64,000 nucleotides of DNA from positions 62,001 to 126,000 of the forward strand of contig NW_026083056.1 of assembly GCF_020184175.1 (NCBI RefSeq), given 5' to 3'. The notes under the pieces were generated by a model that saw only the letters and a program-made list of their open reading frames with translations, searched no databases and was not told the origin of the DNA. The stretch comes from Aphis gossypii (Eukaryota; Arthropoda; Insecta; Hemiptera; Aphididae). Every line of letters begins with the position of its first letter. The stretch's first letter is position 1. Of the stretch, positions 12,693 through 26,009 are shown piece by piece. Made by a program: the position numbers and the translations under genes.

Positions 12693-12840
12693 TTAATTCT
12701 TAATACTTGATATTTTTATTGTTTTTGGATTTTTTGACACAGTTGCATTATCACTTATTGTTTCTAATAATGAATCTGACCTTATGTTGCAATTTTCTGG
12801 AACTTTAATGAGTATTATATTGACCTGAATAAATTGAATA

Positions 12841-13735
12841 TCAATCAACTATTTTGGTTGATTTAGTTTTAGTTTCTGGAACCAAAATAGTGTCACTATC
12901 AACCTGTATAAACTCAATATCGTCCAACTTATTATTATTATTCAGGACCTTAGTTGATTTAATCGATTTTTTAGATTTTTCTACAGGAAATCCATCGATT
13001 GCAGGAACGTTTGGTTTAATAAAATTGTATTTGACTTCTTCTTGTACAATTTGGTCATCAACAGTCTCAGAATATTTTTCTATTTCCTTGAAGGTATCTA
13101 TGTCCATAACCAGAATAGGTCTGTGATCACTTATGAGGGACTCGTTCACCAAAGCTGCAATGTCAACATTTGTAATGATATTGTCAATGGTTGTTCCGTG
13201 ATCTGTAGTAATACCGTCAACCAATATTTTGTAATTGAAATGTTTTAATATTTGAACTAGTTGTTTTGGCGGTTTGTTGAAGTTAACATTGAAATCACCA
13301 AAAAGATACCATTGTTTTTGGTGGAAGCTACCGTTTCAATGAAATCACAAAGCTTCTGTACAGGAAAATTTGGCGATGAATATATCCCAATATAGGTAAT
13401 ATTTTCAATGATAACTTCAATTGCTTCTAAGTGTGTCTTTTTATTTTGATCTTGAAGCAATGTTGTGCTGCAGATTATTTCTTTATGATTAATGGATTCT
13501 CCAACAAAACAAATTGAATCACTTTTACCATTTGCATGTATACTGTCTATTCTACAGCATTCAGTATGGTTCTTAATGGTGTATGTGTCAGTTGATTTTG
13601 AACCAGTTTCTTGGAAGAACATTATTTTAGATTGTAAAAGAACGATATCCGCATTAATATGAGCTTCATATTTTTTTAAAGACCTTATATTGTGTGACAT
13701 GCAGGAGAGTGGCATGTTGTGTGTCATAATTCTAG
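12841..13735 (-). pseudogene. Helentron AP-like endonuclease (EEP) domain
   Basis: The domain follows the helicase in the same polyprotein. It starts near 13730 with SHNIRSLKKYEAHINADI, has the FFQETGS metal-binding Glu block (near 13610) and ends with the SDHRPILVMD catalytic block (near 13110). A frameshift near 13290 falls where the GDFN-type motif is expected. EEP domains cleave DNA next to abasic or target sites, and in Helentrons they are a known C-terminal addition shared with non-LTR retrotransposons. The C-terminal tail (to 12841) is Lys-rich. Another frameshift near 12835 separates it from the USP part. Confidence 0.75.
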
Positions 13736-15551
13736 AAAAGCGTGGAATAAGAACACAACTTGGTGTCCTGAGTCTGCACATTTCATGTTCAACTTTTGCA
13801 GAAGGTTTTGGTGGCTTTGCAGGAAAGTAGTCTATACGCAAACCTTGAGCAGAAGTTGATCGACTACATCCTACATATAACATATTACACTTCAAGAGTT
13901 TTTGAGGTATATGAAATGCTACAGATTGATATGTGGCACCTTGACTTTTGTGTACCGTCAATGCCAAAGTTTCCACTAAGGGTAATTGCATTCTAGTTAC
14001 TTTATGGTGCTCTGCATTACCAAGTTGAAATTCTAATTTTATAATTTCAATTGGTGTCCACTTGCACATATCATCTGTGTGTTCGCCTTCGGGTTTTAGT
14101 TTATTTTTTATCTTCTGTCTGGTTAGTGACCCCACATCTGGCTCATCAAACTTGATCCAAACTCTTTTTGCAACTTCTTTACCTCCTGCAGTCTGTCCTT
14201 TGTTTATTTGCATGAGTTCTCCGATTGCGCCGTTCACTATGCCGTCTTCGGTTGAAATGTTTACTATCACCATGTATTTAGCTGTTTCTTTTAAAACTAA
14301 CCTTAAAGCTAAACCCATAGTCTTTTGTCGTGGCAGTTTCTTGGCAGATTCAATATCCGATCGTTTCGCAGACGTATCAATGGCTTCGGATATGAAACTA
14401 ACTTGATTCATAGAGTTAAGCACTCTCCTGTTCATTTCGTCGACTTCGTAATTAGTAGCCCAAAGATGCATTACTTGTGGTTGAAAAGTAATGTTTAGGT
14501 GGGTTATAAGATTTTGGAAATATTTTACATCAGCTTCCTCCAACTGTCCTCTGGTCAACTTTGTTAACATTATTGCAAATTGTTTGTCATCTTTTTGGCG
14601 CATTATTTCAGTCAACTCATAAAACTTGAATGTTTCCCAAATAGATTTAATCGATAACATTTCTACAGCACTTGGAAATTTAGTCAATATTTCTTCAAAA
14701 CTATCGTACAATGGTTTATTTATTCTTAATATAGACCTCAATCATTGATCAATGTATCCCAGTGTTTTTATGCCAACCATGGAAATTTCATCAATTATCA
14801 AAAGTTTTACATTGGCAAACTGACAACGTAGTGTATTTGAAATATCTGAACTTAACTTTGGTAACAATCCGGCAAATTGATTCAATGGTAGTTTGAACGC
14901 GGAAAGAAGTGTTAATCCTTTTATTTCATATGCAGCTTTACCTGTTGGTGCTGTCAGCAATACGGGAAGAAGTGACAGATCATCTATATCTGGTCTAAGA
15001 TTTGCTATCCGAATTACAGATTGTGCTAATGCTCGTATAAGCATTGACTTTCCAGCTCCTGCTGGTCCAGTGACAAATACCTTCATCGCAGGATGACCTA
15101 TTCCCCATAATTGACTTCTTATAACATTAGTTGTATGATATAAGAGTTGGCGTTGACCGTCGTTTAGACATCCAATTAAGTCTTTAAACTGTTCATTGTC
15201 TATGAGGTGCACTATTATCTTACCACCATCTTTAGGTGAATCTACATCTAATGTGTTTGTATTTTCAACAGAATTTCCAACATCGTTTATTAGTACATCG
15301 TCTGGTACCTAATCTTCATCGTCTACAAGCTGATTGTTGTTACGGCCTTGTTCTCCTTCTATTTGGATTTCATTATCGTCTAATTGGGTTTCTTCTACTT
15401 TATTAAACTGTTGGTACAACTTTTTTATTTGATCAATGTTTGTTTCATACACTTGTTTACAGTTAATATCTAACAAATCGGGTTTTTCATCGCTCCATGG
15501 TAAAAATAACATAATATTTTCTATGTAAAAGTCTTGTTCATTTTTATCCAC
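13730..15551 (-). pseudogene. Helentron Pif1-family helicase domain
   Basis: An acidic linker (15551-15309) precedes the SF1 helicase. Walker A is GPAGAGKS (near 15060) and Walker B is LLIIDEISM (near 14790). The C-terminal motif is VHKSQGATYQS (near 13945), followed by MLYVGCSRS. A TGA at 14742-14744 interrupts IDQ/LRSIL at a place where Pif1 helicases usually have Arg; the frame continues unchanged at 14741. The role in the family is to unwind DNA during rolling-circle transposition. A break near 15300 separates the acidic linker from the helicase. Confidence 0.82.
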
Positions 15552-15739
15552 ATTGAACCTAACATACCGTATGATTTTTCTGATTTCACGTTTATGTATT
15601 TACTTGTTTGGTTTTCCGATTAGAGTAGATTCAATCCAATAAGTGGTATCAGGTTCATTATCAGTGTCAGAATCAGAACTGTTGTTAGCCGGTTTTTTTT
15701 TACCACGGACTTCATAATTGGAGCCAAATTCTGCTAAAG

Positions 15740-18650
15740 TTACATTTTCAAGACTGTGTGGTCTACATGAATAGTATTCATTAAGACCGTCAAATAAATG
15801 TCATCAGATTTTGGATCCATTTCTCCTCTAACTGCCATTGGTTTCAACATTCGAGTTCTTTTATCAGGATGGCTAGTGTTTATAAATATATACCCAGTTG
15901 AAGTATTGCATTGCTTCATACCTAAGCAAGTGTACACTGCTTCCTGTGCAGAGATTTCTTGACTCCCTGAAAAAGTTGACGCTATTTTTTTCAGTTGTTC
16001 TTTAACCGATAAATCAGTAGAAGACTTAAGATTTTCGACAATGTCTCTCATTAGTTGTGATATTCCACGTTGGCTTTTTCCAATATACTCGATTACATAT
16101 CTAACACAAGAATAAACGTCCAATATGAACTGTATATCCATGTTAGATTGCCATAACGGAAATAATTTTTCATTGAATCCAGAAACCATTCATTGTTTTA
16201 TTGTACGTTTTAGAAAAACTGTTGGCCGTCTGATAACAGTTCGAATAAAGGATTTATACTAATTAACATCTTTAATTGACAATTTTTGTAAAATTTCTTC
16301 TAATGATGGACCTGAAGATGAATCACTGTCCTTGAAGTCCCTGAGGTATTGCAGAAGTTTTTCATATTGCAGTATACGAATTTTTCTTGTGATCGGATTA
16401 CTTATGTCTTCTGTTAGCGGAGTCAATATACAGGTTTCATTCATTGGCGGATATGGTATGTTGAAGCGACACTTTTTCATTTGTTTGTCTTTGTCAGTTC
16501 TGTAACAAGTGTGTGTATGGCTATGAGTATTTTTATGCAAATACTCATGGGCCGGACTGCCATCGTCTACCATACATGTAATGTATTTGTTGATAAGTGT
16601 TACACATGCACCAAAAGTTTCTGGTTTGGCTGGATCGAAAACAGGTGCATTGTCTAACCACAATAGCATGTGTACATGTGGACTGCCCCTATGTTGATAT
16701 TCGACACGATAAAAGAAATGTTTCACACTGTATTCTTTGAAAATAACATTTTTGGGTTTGATCAATTTAAAAAGTGCTCTAAACCTATTGTAACGTCACA
16801 GCATTTTTTGCAGTAATATTATCAATGTCATAAACATACCTGTACCTATAGTACCATTAATAAGCACACCTTATCTATGTATTGTTACGAATATCGCGCG
16901 CTAATGAAGAAATGACCGCAGTGCTATGCAATAAATGTTCCCCGTCCCCCCTGTCGTCATGCAGTGTTCGTCGTCGACGTGCCGCGGTTGCCCGCCTCCC
17001 GTCACCTCCGGCGTTTTTGTCGCGTCCGTCGGTGCACTCGCCGCAGTGCAGTTATCAAAATTTCACATTATTGTAAAAGTCCCGCAATACACCTACCCTG
17101 AGCTTCCCCACCTCAACATCTCAACTATCAACATCGGCCACCGTCCAGCCAGCTCCTTCGGACTGCCGACACTACCTTTTCCAACGCCACTTGCACCAGT
17201 CGTGGCTCTTTTTTGTTCGCTCAGCCTCACCGTTAACTCAGCTGTCCAGACCACGTGTCCACACAAGCACATATATACCCGGCGAAGTTCGTTTTTCTTC
17301 CCTCAACATCGCTGTGTCCACACCATGATGGGCTAAACGTCACCACGGGCTCGATGTCGGGCGAAGCAACCTTCAGCCCCTGACCGATGCAGATGGGCCA
17401 TGTCGACCGCGTGTGTGTCGACGGCCATCTGGCCAGCCCATCGCAGCCGTCGGTCAACCGTCAGCAGCCTCGTCGTCCATCAAATAATATTGTAATGTAT
17501 TAAAATACACCCCCCCCCCATATCCCTTTTTATTTGCCTTAGGATAACTTTTTAATATGTGTCAACTGTTGCGCCTGGCGCAGTTCTCTTTTTGTTACCT
17601 CCCATCCTTACCGTCCTTAGCGATATGCCGGACGGTAACCCTATGGTTGGCGAAGTAAAATTTAATATAAAAATAATATGTGTTCCGCCGAACTTCGTGG
17701 GCTGATCCGTGGGTTCGCTCAGTCCAAAACAAATATATATATTCTTTACCTAATTCCCGTCCCACTTTTATTATACTCACATGACTGCCATGTGCCAACA
17801 TTATTATGTATGCCATATTATTACAAAATTATTATGTGTTAAACGTATGTGCCCAAATTATATACTCTTTTGTAACAATTGCCATGAGGCGACAATTATT
17901 ATCTTTTTCGAAATTGCCAGTTTATTATTATTGTTATTATTATTATTCACAAATATCTATTATTGCACGTTGTGCTTCATTGTAAAATACAATACCTCTG
18001 ATTACCCTAACTTTCTTTCGTTATTTAATTTATATTTTTTTTTTATTATATATATTATGTCTTCTTTTCCCCCTTTTTAAATAAATCTTTGGTGTTCATT
18101 CGCCACTGCATGTACAAAGCCTATGAGTTCCACCGACTTAGCCTTCGGGCTAACACGCGGTGCGGATCATAGGTCACGACCGAAGTGTTCCCCTTTGGTC
18201 GTGGGTAGCTTTTGGTAGCCTAGCAAACTACCAAATTCTTACACTATGATCAAAATAAGTAGCACAAACAACTGGGTCTTGTCGAATTAAATCTGATTTT
18301 TGAGCATAAGTTAGGACAGTATCATCAGACAACGTTTTGGTGTAACGCAGTTTATACAAAATCTTTAACAGATCCGTCCAAGTTGATCCACTAGGGCTAA
18401 ATGTTAAGAATAATGTCGGTTGACCTTCTTGACGCACCATGGCAAAAACATTTTTTCTCATCGCTGCAAGATATGAAGGTGAATTTTGTACGTTGTGTAA
18501 CATTCGGTATCCTTGATCGTTATCTATCATTTTGTTTAGAACAGCTGGATTTGCTACGTCACTTGCAGTTGTGTTTCCTTTTTTGTTTTTTCATAAAACA
18601 ATTTGCACATTGCTTGCAATGAGTTTTTGAACTAATACTTTGCATTTAAA
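15740..18650 (-). pseudogene. Helentron HUH/Y2 Rep domain, split by a solo LTR
   Basis: This is the rolling-circle nicking domain. The first part (about 18635-18248) ends at CATYFDH. The second part resumes at 16784 with RFRALFK, and the two join in frame when the solo LTR and one 4-bp TSD are taken away. The HUH site is RGSPHVHMLLWL (near 16680). The Y2 region is YVIEYIGKSQRG (near 16090), with paired tyrosines. Stops in the same frame occur at 16259-16261 (TAG) and just before 16189 (TGA). Downstream, YTCLGMKQCNTST and a TRMLKPMAVRGEM block lead toward the helicase. The gene is dead, but its domain order is unambiguous. Confidence 0.8.
16789..18243. mobile_element. Solo LTR inserted in the Helentron Rep domain
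   Basis: The 1455-bp insert begins TGTAACG and ends CTTACA, with a 5-bp TGTAA/TTACA inverted end. It is flanked by direct CTAT copies (16785-16788 and 18244-18247). Removing it restores the Rep reading frame. TG...CA ends with a 4-bp duplication indicate an LTR retrotransposon. No PBS, gag or pol is inside, so it is a solo LTR. It has a CpG-rich block (about 16900-17470), a TATATA-like site near 17271, a C run at about 17510 and an AATAAA near 18079. Confidence 0.78.
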
Positions 18651-18708
18651 AACAAGTTAGATGAGTCCGATGCAAACCTTCGATCTACATTCAGCAGTTC
18701 AGACCTTA

Positions 18709-20127
18709 CTACTTTGAGTAATTTTTTAAAGGTGATTTATTTGTACGTGGATGACCACCAAATAAATCAGGAAAAGCTTTTTTCTCTGCATGGTCATCAA
18801 TAAGAATAGATAACGGTTTCATGCCTTCGCCTGGTGCAAAAGAAACAAAATCACAGTTTTCAATCATCGTGTCCATTGATCCCGGATTGATTGATTCAAT
18901 ATTTGTGTCTTCGTCGTCTATTTTTTCACTTTCGTGATCCGAGCTATTTTTTAATTTTTTTGTTGTTTCTGACACATGCGCCAGCCAATCTTTGTCTATT
19001 ACAGCATCTTTATTTAGAGGTTTTTTAATCAAATCATTCAATGCTGATACTACTAATGATGGTCTGACATTTTGATAAAGATAATGTTGTTTAAAGCACG
19101 ATTTTCTTTTTAATTTTACCTTCATCATCTTAACTGCAGCTAAATTTTCGGAGCGCCTTGTCAAAATAGATGTAGTCTTAGTCAGATCTATTGGAACATT
19201 GATAACGTTACCTTTAATTTTTAGCTGTCCATCACTGCGAAGACATTTGAATATTTTCATAAACGGTAATCTAAGGGAAACCATTTGCTTTTCTATTTGA
19301 TTTAATTGCGTAACTGAAGACGAAACACTGTTTAACTCATAACCATTTCTTATGTACAACGTAGGAACTTTGGATTTTTTTATATGCGGAAGACAACTGG
19401 AACATATCGTCACAGTATTCTTGGCATCACTTGGAATTGACATCCCCAATCGACTGAAGATATCAGAGTTGCATTTATTGACACTGGATGGGAAACGTAA
19501 TCTATGACACGAATAACATTTTTCTGATAAACCTTGAGACCTTTTCAAAATATATTCAGATATCAAAACATCTTTCTTCTGCCTAGTTTCATTTAATTTT
19601 TGCCGTTCTCGTTTTTTATAAGATATTGAATTTGGTGTTTTCTTTTTAGTAGATACATTTTGACATAGGCTACTATCTGATTGTAATCTTCGCTTTCTCA
19701 TGTTTCAAACATTTTGAATTTGATATGTTTTTTTGAAAACTGGATTTTCCATTCGTTTCAATCTGTTCTTCACACTGGCAACCTTGTTTGCATTTTTTAT
19801 AACTGGATCTTGCAATCGTTTCAACATGCTCTTACGACTGGCGATCTGGTTGGCTTTTTTAACATCCGGATCTTGCAGTCGTTTCAACATGTTCTTACGA
19901 CTGGCGATTTGATTAGCTTTCTTTAAAACTGGGTCTTTCAATCGTTTTATTGTACTTTTTAAATTTAACAATTTTCTTTGATTTGTAGCAACAATATCAT
20001 CAGACGCACGGCTTAATTGTTTTCTCAATTTATCTTTTTCAAGTTCTTGCAAATGAAGAACAATGTTTTCGCGTGATATTTTTATTGCTTCTTTTTTTTT
20101 TTGTGTACGTTTACTCGGACGTCCCAT
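18709..20127 (-). pseudogene. Helentron N-terminal region: coiled repeats and DUF6570-like domain
   Basis: The first 140 aa (20127-19705) contain about four tandem copies of a 24-aa unit of the form KRLQDPxVKKANQIASRK, visible at DNA level as a 72-bp repeat over 19714-19945. A TGA at 19705-19707 interrupts the frame, which then continues unchanged from 19701 to 18709. The second part has a CxxC pair (CYSCHRLRFP, near 19490) and a second (CSSC, near 19400). A block resembling DUF6570 of Helitron-like polyproteins follows (LPFMKIFKCLRSDGQ, near 19250). The end has the FAPGEGMKPLSIL motif that usually precedes the Rep domain. The function of the repeats is unknown; a DNA or nucleic-acid contact role is a guess. 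Confidence 0.75.
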
Positions 20128-20603
20128 TTTATGAAAAAAAAAATATATATATTAATATAAGACAAAAATAAATAAATAAAAATAAACTTACAGCTAAAAA
20201 AAACCTTAATACTAAAAGTTTAAAAAAAACAACAAAAACAACAACTGCTACCTCTGTCAACCAAAAAAAAAAAAAAAAAAATACAAAATTAGCTGATAAT
20301 TAGAGTATATAATATTATAAAATAATTAATTTGAAAATTACCTTAACACAAGTCACAATCACAGAAATCCAGTAAATGAATCAAGAAATAACAAACGAAA
20401 ATGATCTGAAACAAAATTATGAATGTTACCAAAAATAAATATATAATAAAAACACCCGAGTTTTAGTAGCACCGTTATTATAATATCATAGAGTGTAAGG
20501 ACACAACCTTAACATATTTGGCATTTACAATTAATATACAAATACATACTAAATTCCTAATTTATTCATTTTCCTTTATTAAATAAAGTAGTTATTTTTT
20601 TAA

Positions 20604-21023
20604 GAGGATGCTACCCGTGCATTTGTTGTCTCCGTCTTACACACGCCCGACATACCAAAATTTCGTTCACTAGTTTCAATAGTGGGCTGTTAATTTTGAT
20701 ATTGGAGTAAATTGACCAATTATACAATTTTTATATAATAACATTATCTGTGTTTAAGCGTTGGCTTCTATTCTATAGTTTAATTTTCAAGCGGGATATG
20801 AGCATTTTTAATTTGTGATATTTCACTGCATATTTGCTCATAGTATGCTTGAAAAAATTGAAAAATCGCCAAAAGCACAGATAATGTTCTTACCTAAAAG
20901 TTTGATAATAGTCAATTTAATCTAATATCAAAACTAACAGCACACTATTGAAGCTAGTGAACGAAATTTTGCTATATCGGGTGTGTGTAAGACGGAGACA
21001 ACAAATGCATGGGTAGCGTCCTC
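20604..21023. mobile_element. 420-bp foldback element flanked by TTAA
   Basis: The ends GAGGATGCTACCC and GGGTAGCGTCCTC are inverted. The arms extend for about 100 bp each (20604-20704 and 20923-21023) with a few mismatches. TTAA occurs directly outside both ends (20600-20603 and 21024-21027). A TTAA TSD suggests mobilisation by a piggyBac- or Kolobok-type transposase, though the termini do not start with CCC. No coding capacity. Confidence 0.72.
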
Positions 21024-21437
21024 TTAATAAATAATAAATGTATCTAATATTTTAAAAATTAGGTACAATTAAAATATTAAATAATATCTCCTACTCATAG
21101 GGCTAGTTGTACCGTCTGTGGTTAAACTATGATTATGTTTTAATCAGTGATTAAGGATTTTGGATCGTTGTACAGTGCCTGTCAAATGTTTAATCAATGA
21201 TTAAACAAATGTTAAGTTAACCACCCATTTGTGGACGGTTAAACTGCTGTTAACTATTTAACCACTGTTTATTGCTCATGTTATCATTTGTAAGTCTTAT
21301 CAGTTTCTGTTATAACTTGTTTGTAATAAAACCATATTTTTTTTTCAATTTAAGTGAAGTTTTTTTCAATTTTATTCTACATCTGTTGCGTTTTACATTT
21401 TATTTTTATACTCATCGTTACTCATCATTTTCATATA

Positions 21438-22587
21438 ATGTATTTTGATCACGACCAAAATTATTTTGAATCTAATTCTGATATTGAAGATGATGATTTT
21501 AACGATTTGGTAGTGATAATTGCTTTTCCCAGACGTCAGAGAAACTTTAGACCAAGGGCAGACCATTTTACACATTGGAGAGATGATGAATTCTTTGACC
21601 GATATCGATTGTCCAAAACTACAGTTCGTTTTATTATTGATTTGATAGGCGATCGCATCTGCTCCAGTACCGATTGGTAAGTTAATTATATTATGTAGTT
21701 TTTTGTTCAAAATATGTATTATGAGATTACTTATAGCTTCAATTTTAATATATTGTAGGAATCATGCAGTAAGCCCTGAACATAAAGTCCTCCTGACATT
21801 GAGATATTATGCTACAGGATCTATGTTGGTTGTCTGTGGGGACTTTATTGGAGTTCATAAGTCAACAGCCAGCCGCATAGTTAAACTTGTTTCGCATGAA
21901 ATTGCTTTACTACGTCCACAATTTGTGCATTTTCTTAACAATGAAAGGGAAACAAAACAAGTCAAACAAGATTTTTATAACATCGCTAAATTGCCCATGG
22001 CTATTGGTGCATTAGACTGTACACATGTCAAAATAAGGTCACCCGGTGGTGATAATGCAGAGATGTACCGAAACAGAAAGAACTTCTTCTGAATTAATGT
22101 ACAAACTATATGTGATGCAAACTTAAAAATCCAAGATATTGTTGCTCGGTGGCCTGGGTCATCACACGATTCCACTATTTTTAACAATTCGACAATACGA
22201 GGAAAGTTTGAAAGGGACGAAATGCATAATTGTCTATTGGTAGCTGATAGTGGCTATGCTCAGCGTGATTTTGTTATGACCTTAGTTTGGAACCCTGGTA
22301 CACTAATAAATCCTGCATCTGGTATAACTGCTGCAGTCGTTGATAAATATAATGAATCTTTAATCCGTACTAGAAATACTGTGGAAAGAAGTTATGGCGT
22401 TTAGAAACGTCGCTTTCCAATTTTAGCTACAGGTATAAATGTCAAAATAACTTCATCACAGTCCATAATTGTTGCCACAACTGTACTTCATAATATAGCC
22501 TGTGAATTTAAAGAAAGAATTCCAAGAGTAACCACAGAAGTTGAGTCTTCTATTAGAATCACAGATTTCAACAATCCTGGGGATTAA
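21438..22587 (+). pseudogene. PIF/Harbinger transposase (DDE), two nonsense codons
   Basis: Two exons, 21438-21676 and 21759-22587, joined by a GT-AG intron. The protein has the N-terminal RPRADHFTHW block, the helix-turn-helix-like stretch VHKSTASRIVKLVS, and the catalytic acids in GALDCTHVKI (near 22015), LVADSGYAQR (near 22245) and NTVERSYGV (near 22385). TGA at 22090-22092 and TAG at 22402-22404 interrupt it. No frameshift was seen. Harbinger transposases cut and paste DNA and normally need the Myb-like partner encoded by the same element for nuclear import and end binding. With two stops this copy is probably inactive. Confidence 0.88.
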
Positions 22588-25500
22588 ATTGGCAGGAATG
22601 CAGTGCAAAATAGTCTAAGGAGAAAATTATTTTGATATTTTGCCAATGTTTAAAATATCTATAATTCTTCGTTTTTTTAAACCTAAAATAACCATTGTAT
22701 AAGTTATAATTTTTTAAACAAAATGTATTTAATGTATTATATGTATAAATGTAATAAAAAATGCTAAATTTAACCAATAATTAATATAAATATATAATTT
22801 TTAATAAAACAAACAAAAACAACAGTATTATTACATATATTATTATTGCAGTAACAAAATTAAATTAAAAAAAAATATCTCAATAGATAATGTATAAAAA
22901 CTGTAGTATTAGGAACTTATGGTTATAGGTAACTTATATGGTATTAATATTTTTTTTCTTTTTCTTTTTGTAACTGTAACTGTAAAATTTCATTTGTAAG
23001 TTTTAAGTTCTGCATTTCGATTTTATGCTTTTCAGCTATCATTTTTAATTCGACAGCATGTTTTTCAAGCAATTGATTAATTTTTAATTGATGATGGTCA
23101 ATAAATGCTTTTTGCTGTTGGTCAGATAATGATGCACGAGTAGAAACCCATTGAGATATTTTATCCTGGTATCCCTTATGCTTTTTTGAAATTTGCCCAT
23201 CTAAATTAAATTTACAGGTTCATTATAAATCATAATTATATTAATTTATGAACATGACATATTATGTTAATTCTTATTTGGTCAATTTCCGAATCTAATT
23301 ATTTTTTCGAGACTTCGACAAATCTTTAATAAACAAATTTTGAAATGAATTTGAGTCTAATTGAATGTAACAGATATAATTATTATATTCATTGCTTGTA
23401 AACAAATAAATTTTCTAATTAGGTAACATACAATCTCAATGCTAACTTATTATATTGGTAGGCCAACTAATCCAATAACGTATTGGATAATAAAGGGGAA
23501 AAATAACATAAAATATATATATTCATAATATGTGTCATTTTATACTAGGTACCTAATTATAAATTACAAGATATTTCACGAAGGGGCATTCTCAAAACTT
23601 GAACCCCAAAACTATCTACATAAGTTGTATGCATTTCATTTTTCGAAAAACCGTTATTAAGGATTTTTAAACCTCGTACTTTGGTCGAGTGATTTTGAAA
23701 ACTCAAAATTTAAATAACGAGTTTTTGGAAAAATGAAAAACTGATTCTGGTGTAGAATTACGTGTAGAACATTTTAACTTCTATGATAAATTGTCGTTAG
23801 ACCCCCATTCTCACTCATTAAATATAGATGTTATTAGATTTTTTAAAGAAAAATTAATCATTTAACTAATTCAATAAACAAAAATCAAAAAAACTAAATG
23901 GATTTCAAATGAAAAATTCACCTGTTTAGAGGTAATGATGAAAAGGTATAGAAGACTAAAATAATTAGTCTCAAAATGTTATTGTTTTTTTAATTTTATA
24001 AATTAAGTGGCACTAGCAAGATTAAAATACAGACATTCACTAAATAAAAACTACACTAATAGTGTAAGTAATAAGTAATATTAGTAATCACTAATAAGTA
24101 ATTTATAAATAAAATACTTTGCTTACCAGATGTATTACCAATTAACGCTGATCTTGATTTTAAATCTGCTGGAGTATAGTGGATCCAACCCCTAGCAACT
24201 CCTATAAAATATTAATCTTTAATTAATCCTGAATTAATTTTTAAAATTTGTTAAATAAAATAATGGTTTTTTTTAAACAATACTATTTTAAAACCAATTT
24301 TACTTACCACTTGTACTTGGTTCTTCAACATCATCAGTTTCTATAATTCCTGATTCACAATTATTATTCCAAGTCTTGGTTACTCCTATAAATTAAAAAA
24401 AAAAATAGTATTTAAATTTTGATTACCTAATAAGTTTATAGTTAATTTTTTAAATAATAGGTGGTAGGTACAATTTATAATATCAGTTTTACTTGGTTTT
24501 ACCTCTTGTTTTGGGTTCTTCAAGATAGTCAGTTGCATGTTGCATGTCAAAAATATCATCTGGCATAACGATGATATGGTTATCAATAATTTCCTTATTG
24601 ATGCTGACATCAATTTCGATCTTATCTGATGTGCCTTCATTCAATGTATCACAATCATATATTGGCATTTCTCCCGTCATTTTATTTTTAAAACCTAACC
24701 TGCTGCAGACGACGCCAAAAAAGACTTTGATGGGCCTCCTCCAGTACCCCGATGATATACTTTTTCCTCTGCATATTGTTTTTTAACTTTTCTTCTTAAG
24801 TTAATATACTTATTTTTCAGTATATCGGCAGTACGCGGGGTCTCTATTGATTGGCAATTAAACTCTCTTTCAATTTTTAACCATGCATCTTTTTTCATTC
24901 TAAAAATGAAAATACATTAGGTACATTTATTTACCCATAAGATTATAGCTGATATAATAGTACTCCGATACTTGTGTTGTATGCTGTTAAATGTTCATTG
25001 GTTAATTATTACATACAGGAAAATGTGATTTATTTATTTTACAGTTGTAGGTACTTATTATACATACTTTGAATAATATAGTACCCAACAAAAATAAATT
25101 AAAAGGGTCAAATTAATGTAATGATTTATAATATTAAAATAAATATTAATAAATATTAACACAATTTAGAGTTTTAAGTATTTGTTTAAAGTACCTATCC
25201 TTTTTATCAACTATTCATATTTTATTACACTATTAAACTGATTAAATAATTACTATTCCACATACCACAATATTATAAATAATTAAAATCTATTGTTCTT
25301 TTTAGTCAGATCATATAGTCAGTAATCATTTGCCTAAGAAATCCAATCAGTCTCGTAGGTATAAACTCAATTAATGATATTACCTATGTCATATTTTTAT
25401 TTAATATTATTAGTTATTACTAGAGTTAGGATGTTGATGACCTAAAAAACACACAAAAATGCCCTAAAAAAAAATGCAAAAAAGCCCTAAAAAAAGTGCG

Positions 25501-26009
25501 AAAATGCCCTAAAAACTTCAAAAAAATGACCTTAAAAATTATCTAAAATACTAATTAAGTAAGTGAAAAAACTTATTTATAAATAATAATTTTTATTAGA
25601 GATATGGGTATAAATAAATTTCAATATTAAAAATAAATTAAAAAGTAAAATATAAATAAAAAAAAATTATATTAAAAATATTTTCATTATTAGTATTGGG
25701 ATGTTGATGTTATAATAATATTCATATTGCCAACTTAGTGCAACTCTATAGGGGGTATTTACACCATATAGTTTATACTACGCAACCACCGGTAGCGCTG
25801 CACAGCACTGCTCATTATCAGCTATTGACTACGCAGTATACGGTAACTGATTACGACTTGTCGAAATTTGCGAGTGCCACACACGTATTTTATACTTATT
25901 ATTTACTTTATTACTTACTAGTTACTTATTTACTTGTTACTGAAATACAATATTTATTTGCTGAGTAGCTGAGTATCATTAGGTATAATATTAAATATTT
26001 TATTTAATA

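Larger units (their letters stand above)
11835..20127 (-). mobile_element. Decayed Helentron (Helitron2) encoding Rep-helicase-endonuclease-USP
   Basis: Minus-strand segments from 20127 down to 11835 read as one long polyprotein. The order is N-terminal basic repeats, a DUF6570-like zinc-binding region, HUH/Y2 Rep, Pif1 helicase, endonuclease/exonuclease/phosphatase (EEP) domain and a ubiquitin-specific protease. Rep-helicase followed by an AP-like endonuclease is the signature of Helentrons. The frame is broken by in-frame stops (for example 19705-19707, 16259-16261, 14742-14744 and 12693-12695), by frameshifts (near 18635, 15300, 13290 and 12835) and by a solo LTR at 16789-18243. The outer termini were not identified, so these coordinates mark only the coding span. 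Confidence 0.85.

Noticed and set aside
13042..14406. Plus-strand open frames across the helicase and endonuclease
   Set aside because: Shadows of the minus-strand coding region.
17595..18080. Open frames on both strands within the solo LTR
   Set aside because: Low-complexity and hydrophobic, no domain; the segment is explained by the LTR.
25436..25545. AAAATGCCCTAAAA repeats as a telomere-like or satellite array
   Set aside because: They are subterminal repeats of the hAT element and recur near its other internal edge.
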